This document shows, piece by piece, positions 25,437 through 32,035 of a DNA stretch of 32,035 nt (the first letter of the stretch is position 1; the number at the start of each line of letters is the position of its first letter). A program made the translations under genes and the position numbers. Origin of the DNA: a virus; IMG/VR virus record IMGVR_UViG_3300043446_002476, positions 1-32,035 of that record. The stretch is one strand, 5' to 3'. The notes below the pieces were generated by a model. That model saw only the letters and a program-made list of their open reading frames with translations, searched no databases and had not been told where the DNA came from.

Positions 25437-28400
25437 CTACCTATACCAGTCTGACCCAGTGCCGGGCGCACACACAGGAAGCCATTGAATTTTAGCCTCA
25501 GGGCTTACGGCGCTGGAAATAATATCCACACCCTGCGCAATTTTTCCGTTATACAATGGTGTGGTACTCTTATACAAAATCGCGTCAACCGCATGACCAT
25601 TGTATTGGGTCTGCGCACCTGATTTTCTAATGTGCCCCCATTTATCAGGCAATGCGTTTACTACCGCTTCAACAAATACACCGCAGCCCGCGAGCGTTGA
25701 AAGATTGAAATTACCATTTCTGAATATCTCTTCAATTTTTGCAAATTCATTTGGTATAGTTGAATCAGGCGCACCGCAATCTCCATCTGCACCGCCTGCT
25801 CCGCCTACTCCACCCGAGCCACTTTTCAACATAGACGCATTAATTTGAGGCACTTCAACTACAGGACTGGTAAAGTTCACCATCATATCAGCAAGACGCA
25901 ATCCACTATACCCAAGTGACGCACTATCGCTATACTTAAATTTACCAAAAAATTCCTGCATTGGACGTACACGATATACCTGCAATGCCCCAGATTGAGT
26001 GCCAAATTTCCACGGTTCTGTTAAAACTAATGATGTATCCGATGCAATTGACTGAATGACGGCTTTATTGTCGCCAATTATAATTGTAAGACCTTCTTCC
26101 AAATCTTCCGTAAATTTAGTTCCGACTCCGGTAATAATATTATTGTTTGTAACACACCGAACAAATCCCCCAGATGGTAAATTAAACGCATAGGGCGGTG
26201 GGGGTTCTGGTAGTGGAGAGGTCGTGTCAGATTGCACAATTGTGCCAGGAGAAGTTTTTGCAGTAGCAGAATAATCTCCTAATTCCACACTAAGATTACT
26301 GTGAGTGCTATAACTTTCTCCATTAATATCCTCGGGGGTATCAAATGTGCGTCCTCGCAATTTTGCATATACAATAGGAGAAACGACCGCAGCACCGGTC
26401 GCGGCGGTCGCGGCTAATGTCGCCGCCGAACTATACAATTTAGGATTAGATAATGGCAGTTCCCCAGGCTGCTCCGTGAGTTTTGAAAATGCAGGCTCAC
26501 CAGTCGCATCCAACGCAGTATTTGCGAGAATTGATGCCATTTTTGCTTGTGCGACCGAGGGAGTAATTTTTCCATCTTTAACTTGCTTGGTCAAATCGCT
26601 CATACTTTTTTGACCTATTGCCGTCAATGGCATTTTTAACGTCGGAACAAATATAGGTGGAATTGAAGGCGCGGGATATGGTGCTATGTTGGTAGGAATC
26701 GACATTATAGGCATACCACCCGGTGACATCCCACCAATATCCACCTTTGGTGAATTTAGGAAAATGTTTTTCGAGGCTTTCATCTCAATATCATCTGCGG
26801 ATATTTTCAATTTGCCTTTAACATTAAATGCCGCACCATCTTTCGCATCAATAACCAATTCCCCTTTACGAACATGTAACGTATACCCACCCTCCACCAC
26901 AATATTCCAATCACCGGCGACATACACATCATGATCACCGATTGTGATATCTTGGCGTTTTTTTACTGTCTTATATTTGACTCCCCCATCAGGTCGCATT
27001 TCAATGTGTGACCCAGAGCGATGGTAAACATGCACCCGTTCTGCGCCGGGAGAATCATCTACTTCAATAAGATGACCCGATTCCGATTCCATTAATACTG
27101 TATTAAATGGATACTGTGGATTATAGGACGGAGCATCTTCTTCCATAGATGCTGACCCAGAACCAAACAACGTTGCCGCAATAGGACCGCCGGCCGCAAC
27201 AGCGGCCGATAATGATGACGTGGCGGTAGAGGTGGATTTAGCCGCCGCCATCAAAACTTTGGCTGTTGGAGGAATACTTTGGGGTTGTCGAAATACACGA
27301 GTATTCTTTTTTAATTCAGCGGGAGTAGTATCAGTTGAACTTTGAGCACCAGTGGTAAGTGGTGGTACCTCCACTGGTGGGAGCGATAGTCCCGGAGTTA
27401 AGCCAGTTTCAAGGTCAATTTGTCCTAATGGTAAAAATTCAGAAATCTTAAATGTACGATTTGAGGGCACTACGACAGGAAATGAATTTCCTGACAAATC
27501 GTATTCCAATGCCAATCGTGACTGTATTGGTGTGTAGCCATTCCACACTACATAGGCTTGCTGTCTCGCGCTGTTCCACGCAACTAGTCGATCGACACGG
27601 CACGTGGGTGACACATCTTGCCCAATTGTCCAATCCCCGCGTGTTGTTGCAAGTCCAATTTTGATATATCCATACCATTCATATCGATGCTCATCCGTGG
27701 GAATGGGTTCACCATATTCGTCAAGATCCAACATACCTTGAGAACCAAATGAAACAAAACCCGACGTGGTTATCGTATCAATTAATTGAAGATTTGTGTC
27801 TAGTCGAGCACGACGATATGCTTCACCAGGCGTACCGCCACCCCCCGCATATACCCACGTCACTTCCCAAACAGGATCGTTAATTGTGGTCAATGGATCT
27901 GGGCGAATGGCAACACAATGAATACCATGTGCGACTTCTCCCCCATCCCACGTATTCCCGAGTGAATCTTTAACAAAGACGTTACCTGAGCCGTTGTCGC
28001 CTACTTGTGCTACTACTGCGGTCACGCCGTATTGCCATGCACCGCGAATATAATTCCCACCACCATTTGGAAACCATTCTTTACTAGAAATAACTTTAGA
28101 AAATCCCTGACCTGAGCCATCTGGATTACGGCCAATCGTAATGACATCCGAACCAATGACGGGTGCGGAGGAATTTTGTAGCGCCGCCGCATCTTCTAGT
28201 GTATATCGTTCCCCTTCGTTCGAATACAAAAAATATTGAGTGCCCGATGTATTAATTGTATACCGCCGAATATGATTGAACGCTTCTCCTTCACTGTAAC
28301 TGGTAACAACATAAATTTTACCATCTGGTGTAACCCGAATATCACCATTAAAATCTCGGTCTCCAGTTACAACTTGGTATGCGTATAATTTTCCAAATTC

Positions 28401-29078
28401 AAATGCTACTAAATCAAGTCCATTTAGATGCCAACCAAGTATCCAATTTCCATCATTTTGCCCAAATAAAACAGGAACATTAGTTGAATCAAATCGGTCA
28501 TTTTCAATATCATACCGAGTAAGTAACCCATTAGCATTATATACAACAACACCGTTTCGAATACCAGCATTTCCTTGATCCAACGTATCTGTAGTAATTA
28601 AAACCACATCATCCGCGCTTGCTGCGGTTGGTGGTAAATATCCTAATCCATATCCATATTCGCGATTTAATACGACAAGCACAGTGCCATCATCATCTAC
28701 ACCCATTAGCCCATAATCAGGATGCGTTCGACCCAATGAGTCGTAATATCCCACATGGTCTAACCATGCCGCCCACACACCTCCACCCGCACGAGTGAAG
28801 TTTGCTCCTTGTGTTGAAACTCTATTGATAGCCCCAGTCCGAATATCATAGGTATATAAACTACACCCCGGCGTATAGTCCGGATTATCTGGAGTTTGGC
28901 ATGATTGAAATACCAGTGTCCACGGATTGACCCACGACGTATCTCCGCCAATAATTGGTTGCCCAATTAATTCGGGATACAACGGATGGGAAGTCCATGT
29001 GAGTAAATTCCCGTCGTAGGATATAGGTAATAACCCTATACCCATGGCAACTTTATATTGAGTGCTTAGTCGCGGCAT
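25437..29078 (-). CDS. Composite spike protein: propeller-like region, gp5-type beta-helix, C-terminal Cys/His domain
   Basis: The protein is 1213 residues. Residues 1 to about 570 have strand-turn repeats with Asp/Gly-rich loops (GDRDFNGDIRVTPDGKIYVV and similar) suggesting a beta-propeller; this is by eye only. A Ser/Ala linker follows. Residues about 650-790 (HVYHRSGSHIEMRPDGGVKY, then ITIGDHDVYVAGDWNIVVEG and LVIDAKDGAAFNVKGKLKI) match the gp5/VgrG-type beta-helix needle. A small beta module lies at about 971-1030. The last 100 residues hold GCGVFVEAVVNALPD (Cys about 1132), WGHIRKSG and QYNGHAVDAILY (His about 1164), a phage-borne domain that could be a cysteine peptidase but is unproven. 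It starts one base after the gp5 OB gene ends, so together they correspond to a split gp5. Confidence 0.75.
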   Translation of the reverse strand: MPRLSTQYKVAMGIGLLPISYDGNLLTWTSHPLYPELIGQPIIGGDTSWVNPWTLVFQSCQTPDNPDYTPGCSLYTYDIRTGAINRVSTQGANFTRAGGGVWAAWLDHVGYYDSLGRTHPDYGLMGVDDDGTVLVVLNREYGYGLGYLPPTAASADDVVLITTDTLDQGNAGIRNGVVVYNANGLLTRYDIENDRFDSTNVPVLFGQNDGNWILGWHLNGLDLVAFEFGKLYAYQVVTGDRDFNGDIRVTPDGKIYVVTSYSEGEAFNHIRRYTINTSGTQYFLYSNEGERYTLEDAAALQNSSAPVIGSDVITIGRNPDGSGQGFSKVISSKEWFPNGGGNYIRGAWQYGVTAVVAQVGDNGSGNVFVKDSLGNTWDGGEVAHGIHCVAIRPDPLTTINDPVWEVTWVYAGGGGTPGEAYRRARLDTNLQLIDTITTSGFVSFGSQGMLDLDEYGEPIPTDEHRYEWYGYIKIGLATTRGDWTIGQDVSPTCRVDRLVAWNSARQQAYVVWNGYTPIQSRLALEYDLSGNSFPVVVPSNRTFKISEFLPLGQIDLETGLTPGLSLPPVEVPPLTTGAQSSTDTTPAELKKNTRVFRQPQSIPPTAKVLMAAAKSTSTATSSLSAAVAAGGPIAATLFGSGSASMEEDAPSYNPQYPFNTVLMESESGHLIEVDDSPGAERVHVYHRSGSHIEMRPDGGVKYKTVKKRQDITIGDHDVYVAGDWNIVVEGGYTLHVRKGELVIDAKDGAAFNVKGKLKISADDIEMKASKNIFLNSPKVDIGGMSPGGMPIMSIPTNIAPYPAPSIPPIFVPTLKMPLTAIGQKSMSDLTKQVKDGKITPSVAQAKMASILANTALDATGEPAFSKLTEQPGELPLSNPKLYSSAATLAATAATGAAVVSPIVYAKLRGRTFDTPEDINGESYSTHSNLSVELGDYSATAKTSPGTIVQSDTTSPLPEPPPPYAFNLPSGGFVRCVTNNNIITGVGTKFTEDLEEGLTIIIGDNKAVIQSIASDTSLVLTEPWKFGTQSGALQVYRVRPMQEFFGKFKYSDSASLGYSGLRLADMMVNFTSPVVEVPQINASMLKSGSGGVGGAGGADGDCGAPDSTIPNEFAKIEEIFRNGNFNLSTLAGCGVFVEAVVNALPDKWGHIRKSGAQTQYNGHAVDAILYKSTTPLYNGKIAQGVDIISSAVSPEAKIQWLPVCAPGTGSDWYR

Positions 29079-29079
29079 A

Positions 29080-29463
29080 TTATACGTTCATCTCCGGAAA
29101 TTTAGAAAACTGCGGGACTTGAATCACTTCTTTGACACGAGCACCGGGTAATACACCAAGCATCACTGGTTGTTGGGCAATTTGTCCATCGAGAAAAAAC
29201 CCAAGCACCCATGACGACTCTTCGGGAGATTTGACTCCGTGGGGATTATTCAATGGCGCAAGAGGTAATGCCCACGGTAAATCTTCTTTGGGAAGCAAAG
29301 TCTGATCGGAGGTGTGGTAACCGAACACACGCACTCTTGCGCGGCCTAATTTCAGTGGATCATTGCGATCTTCAACGACCCCAATCCACCAAAAGAAACC
29401 ATTCTTCCCCATGTAGTCGTGGGCGCTGATAGTGCCCAGTCGAAGTGATTCATTGAGTTCCAT
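29080..29463 (-). CDS. 5: Stand-alone gp5 OB-fold domain of baseplate hub
   Basis: The protein is 127 residues. FFWWIGVVEDRNDPLKLGRA, RVRVFGYHT, LPKEDLPWALPLAP and SSWVLGFFLDGQIAQQPVML-GVLPG are the conserved N-terminal OB domain of T4-like gp5, which joins the gp27 hub to the central spike. T4 gp5 continues into a lysozyme and a beta-helix (575 residues in total), but here a stop ends the protein after the OB fold and the next gene begins one base later. I see no sign that a frameshift alone explains this, since the following gene opens with a different region. The ATG follows AATAAATA and five bases, with no ribosome site. Confidence 0.9.
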   Translation of the reverse strand: MELNESLRLGTISAHDYMGKNGFFWWIGVVEDRNDPLKLGRARVRVFGYHTSDQTLLPKEDLPWALPLAPLNNPHGVKSPEESSWVLGFFLDGQIAQQPVMLGVLPGARVKEVIQVPQFSKFPEMNV

Positions 29464-29468
29464 ATGAG

Positions 29469-29476
29469 TATTTATT
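29469..29476 (-). promoter_or_regulatory. Late-promoter-like octamer AATAAATA, 5 bases before gp5 OB ATG
   Basis: On the minus strand AATAAATA-CTCAT-ATG, overlapping the stop of the gp27-like gene. It is the third case of a TAAATA box exactly five bases before an ATG that lacks a Shine-Dalgarno sequence. Confidence 0.45.
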
Positions 29477-30848
29477 AGGACGCCGCAAACGAATCAGTCA
29501 CAGCTTCAAACGTCGTTTCATAGAAGAATCCACGGCGACCATCCGCAACAATACTATGTTTGGCATTAATGATAATGTATCGGCCTGATGCCAAATCCTT
29601 GAATGGTGTGCCTGTATTTTTGTTATTCAGTGGAGTCGGAAATTCCACATCAATAAAACTACCCGCATGTAATTCAGGAGCACCAGCAACGCGGCCGCGA
29701 ATACAGCGTGATTGTAATCCGAGCAACTCCCGATTGCGCCCGTCTAATGTTTGCGCAATAAAGTTATCCGTGATGGTAGAGTCTTTACTCGTCAGTTGGG
29801 TATTGGCCGCGCTGAATGCCGTAGTAGGCACCACAAATATACGAGCCGTCGGTGGTGTATTCAATCCTAATTCTTTAGGATAAATGTCGCGTCCATTCGG
29901 GTTGACGCGCAACCGACGATCATACGCACCATCCCATCCCGCACCAGAAATTTCTACACCACAGACACCTGATAGGACATCTGGAGCAATGGTTGTAGAT
30001 GCAAAATATCCTCGGGACATGGCATACAAAATATCAAACCCCGAAATAACTTGTAATTGTTCGGCTTTGATACGAGTGCGGGTATTACCAACTTCACGCT
30101 GACCCGCCAAATCCAAATATATGGTCGGAATTTTTGTATTACGCGCCGCAATCTGCAACAATCGACCAAACGACGTATAGTGATACCCTTCCAACGTTTC
30201 AAAAAACAAATAATTAGTTTCGTTTGTATCAGATTGTCCCTGTAACGTCAGCAATTGAATGACCTCTAACGGTCGCATGTATGGCACTACTAATTTAATC
30301 GGTCGCTTAGTTGTTTGCCGTTCAACAAAAGTTTTCTTACTAGACAATCCGTAGGGCTGCTCTACAATATCTTTAATAATGTCCTCGGGTTTTTTGTTGA
30401 CGTATGACCGTGAAATTTTTCGCACGGTTGACGCAATTAATTCAGGACTACAAATACCTAACGCAAATTCTTCACTGGCTTTATTGACAGGTGAACGATT
30501 AGATTGATTGTATATGGCAAATGGAAACGGCCCAAATTTACGTTGGTCTAGATTTTCTTTATCGCGCATACTAAACTGCAACCATAATTGGTCTAACCCG
30601 CGCATTAATGCCAAATTAGTCAAGGCTTGCGTGTCACGAAAATATACTTCGCCCGTCAATGCGGGCGAAAACATATTCTCAAAAATATCAATCCGATTAA
30701 CGTAGGTGCGTACATCATCCAGTATGTCTTTAATTTTTTGTTCGTCGCTATTTTTTGGATTGAGTAGATACGGCGACAGAATTTGAAGTCGATCAACGGA
30801 GACGGTTTTATCGGCTGCGGGAGACAGACTAACGGGTGGAGTTGACAT
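29475..30848 (-). CDS. Baseplate hub protein, gp27-like
   Basis: The protein is 457 residues (T4 gp27 is about 391). IDIFENMFSPALTGEVYFRD, the IKLVVPYMRPLEVIQLL segment, and NYLFFETLEGYHYTSFGRLL are typical of the gp27-type hub of T4-like phages, which forms the trimeric torus below the tail tube and carries gp5. The partner OB-domain gene follows directly. The start lies inside the end of gp53 (20-base overlap) with GGGGAG about 8 bases before it. The extra N-terminal 20 residues and a longer C-terminus account for the size difference. Confidence 0.85.
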   Translation of the reverse strand: MSTPPVSLSPAADKTVSVDRLQILSPYLLNPKNSDEQKIKDILDDVRTYVNRIDIFENMFSPALTGEVYFRDTQALTNLALMRGLDQLWLQFSMRDKENLDQRKFGPFPFAIYNQSNRSPVNKASEEFALGICSPELIASTVRKISRSYVNKKPEDIIKDIVEQPYGLSSKKTFVERQTTKRPIKLVVPYMRPLEVIQLLTLQGQSDTNETNYLFFETLEGYHYTSFGRLLQIAARNTKIPTIYLDLAGQREVGNTRTRIKAEQLQVISGFDILYAMSRGYFASTTIAPDVLSGVCGVEISGAGWDGAYDRRLRVNPNGRDIYPKELGLNTPPTARIFVVPTTAFSAANTQLTSKDSTITDNFIAQTLDGRNRELLGLQSRCIRGRVAGAPELHAGSFIDVEFPTPLNNKNTGTPFKDLASGRYIIINAKHSIVADGRRGFFYETTFEAVTDSFAAS

Positions 30849-31413
30849 TATTCAATCTCCCCATCAACTGTTCAAATTGCCGTAAAAACGATTGGAATGT
30901 ATCCGGCAATAATCGTTTAATGTCGCGTCGTTTATCGTTTAATCCATTTTCATAGTCGTATACCGATATTTCGCGGCGCTCATATAATGGTGTGGCACTG
31001 TACAACGTCTCATCAATTACTAACTCCTGACCTGTGTCGGGATTTTTCCACAGATATTGATACACGGTATCTTGACTTTGTTCCACGCCATCGTTAAGAC
31101 CAGGCACAGACTCATATTTTTTGGCCATATAATGATGAAATTCCAAGTTGTTCATAGGCCAGTCATAAAGATCTCGCATATTATTAGACAACATGACCAC
31201 CCACGAATATCGAGAATCCCCATACCACTGCGCCGCCAATAAGTCAGCACGGTCTCGGTCTTGTATTTTATACCACTCATACGCACCCAATTCGGTAATA
31301 GATTGCAACCGTACCGTCATATTAGGCACAGTACGAAGAATTTTTTGCGGCAATCCATTTTGAATTTCCGTGGTGCGATAGGTGAGCGTAGGAAAATATT
31401 GAAAGTATCGCAT
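30829..31413 (-). CDS. 53: Baseplate wedge protein gp53
   Basis: The protein is 194 residues against 196 in T4. MRYFQYFPTLTYRT, YEWYKIQDRDRADLLAAQWY and GDSRYSWVVMLSNNMRDLYD-WPM followed by FHHYMAKKY are characteristic of gp53, the wedge component that clamps neighbouring wedges together and contains a LysM-like segment (YKIQDRDRADLLAAQWY). It sits between the gp48/gp54-like gene and the hub gene. The start lacks a clear ribosome site. TTAATTAATTCAT before the ATG loosely resembles the TAAATA-N5-ATG pattern seen elsewhere. Confidence 0.93.
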   Translation of the reverse strand: MRYFQYFPTLTYRTTEIQNGLPQKILRTVPNMTVRLQSITELGAYEWYKIQDRDRADLLAAQWYGDSRYSWVVMLSNNMRDLYDWPMNNLEFHHYMAKKYESVPGLNDGVEQSQDTVYQYLWKNPDTGQELVIDETLYSATPLYERREISVYDYENGLNDKRRDIKRLLPDTFQSFLRQFEQLMGRLNNVNSTR

Positions 31414-31422
31414 ATGAATTAA

Positions 31423-32035
31423 TTAGAAACGGAATCTTAATTTATCACCAGTATCAGGATCTCCAAGAGAAGTTTCATTTGTTGAATTTACATCTTGCAA
31501 GATTCTGTTGCGAGTCAACAATACCATTTCTTTGAATCTCATTGAAATAGAAATTTTAGCCGGATATTGACCTCTCCCAGTGAGGTTAAATAATTTTGGT
31601 GTGTCTGCACCTCCACTATAATCCACATCAAATGACTCTAATACAGATGGCAATAATGTAAACGTCGTGCTTTGGATAGAATGTGTAATTTGAAATTCAT
31701 AGGGAAAATCAAAATATCCAAATTGTCCTGCAATAGACCCAGATCCGGGGCGTGGAAGCATTGCGAATTTGAATACCTGAATAATACGATCAATTTGCTC
31801 AGACTCCGCTTTATTTCGTGGCATGAACGTATAAGCAAAATCATGTGAGCGAAACTCTACGTTCTTGAATACGTTTTCTGCGTATGGGTTGTCGGCTTGC
31901 CCAATGGCCACATTCATTATTCCCGCACCACCACCCGCAGCCTCTAGTGCGGCTTGAATAACAGCGACACCTGCTTGTTTTGTGGCAGATGCCGCACCTT
32001 GACCTAAACTTTTAAGAGCACCAGTAGCAGTACCA
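31423..32035 (-). CDS. Tail-tube cap/initiator protein, gp48/gp54-like, N-terminus outside window
   Basis: The frame that contains an ATG at 31917 stays open to the right edge, 39 further codons, with an Ala/Gly-rich sequence (GQGAASATKQAGVAVIQAAL) and no stop. Family members are over 300 residues, so the gene is cut by the window and 31917 is probably not the start. The visible part has NPYAENVFKNVEFRSHDFAY, TFMPRNKAESEQIDRIIQVF, FGYFDFPYEFQITH and a LSMRFKEM-like end (KISISMRFKEMVLL), the conserved C-terminal region of gp48/gp54, which cap the baseplate and start tube polymerisation. I cannot separate gp48 from gp54 from this fragment. Confidence 0.83.
   Translation of the reverse strand, partial: GTATGALKSLGQGAASATKQAGVAVIQAALEAAGGGAGIMNVAIGQADNPYAENVFKNVEFRSHDFAYTFMPRNKAESEQIDRIIQVFKFAMLPRPGSGSIAGQFGYFDFPYEFQITHSIQSTTFTLLPSVLESFDVDYSGGADTPKLFNLTGRGQYPAKISISMRFKEMVLLTRNRILQDVNSTNETSLGDPDTGDKLRFRF

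Noticed and set aside
31423-31917. Complete 164-codon gene starting at 31917
   Set aside because: The frame remains open to the right edge and the family is over 300 residues, so the ATG is most likely internal.
1-32035. tRNA genes, integrase, insertion sequences or attachment sites
   Set aside because: No gap is long enough for these apart from a few under 50 bases, and none has a cloverleaf, transposase or inverted terminal repeats that I could see.

Overview
The window is a densely packed block of late structural genes from a tailed contractile phage (T4-like myovirus) or a prophage or assembled virus of that type. Every supported gene is on the minus strand, so transcription runs from the right edge to the left edge. 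Gaps are mostly under 50 bases, several stops and starts nearly touch, and I see no cellular housekeeping genes, tRNAs or photosynthesis genes. The baseplate proteins are recognisably T4-like but diverged, resembling those of aquatic T4-like phages. I cannot name the host.

Right to left, 32035 to 10021 is the baseplate: tail-tube cap gp48/gp54-like (cut by the right edge), wedge gp53, a gp27-like hub, a stand-alone gp5 OB domain, a 1213-residue spike-like protein (propeller-like region, gp5-type beta-helix, C-terminal Cys/His domain), an M15-type peptidase protein, wedge gp25, gp6, a gp7-like wedge, a gp8-like wedge, and a very large DUF4815-like protein of 2226 residues. The functions of T4 gp5 (OB fold, cell-wall enzyme, beta-helix needle) are spread here over at least three genes. 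A small beta-rich module recurs as an insertion in four of these proteins.

From 10006 to 1 is the adhesion end: a small coiled-coil protein, a fibre-like protein, a protein with about 38 His-Xaa-Asp triplets, two adjacent radical SAM/SPASM enzymes, a Cys-motif protein fused to a SAM methyltransferase, a glycosyltransferase-like protein, and a repeat-rich fibre gene cut by the left edge. That last gene has no stop inside the window; it is open for at least 525 codons.

The most unusual part is about 1627-8452. Two SPASM enzymes with complete cluster motifs sit directly downstream of a putative virion protein built of His-Xaa-Asp triplets, and both enzymes carry C-terminal tails of the same triplet in the form His-Gly-Asp-His-Xaa-Asp. 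The methyltransferase fusion and glycosyltransferase-like genes follow, and two fibre genes with related N-termini flank the set. I infer a phage-encoded cassette that post-translationally modifies a tail appendage, perhaps by aromatic-Xaa-Asp crosslinking as in RiPP cyclophane systems. A metal-binding His/Asp needle is the main alternative. Nothing here proves the chemistry.
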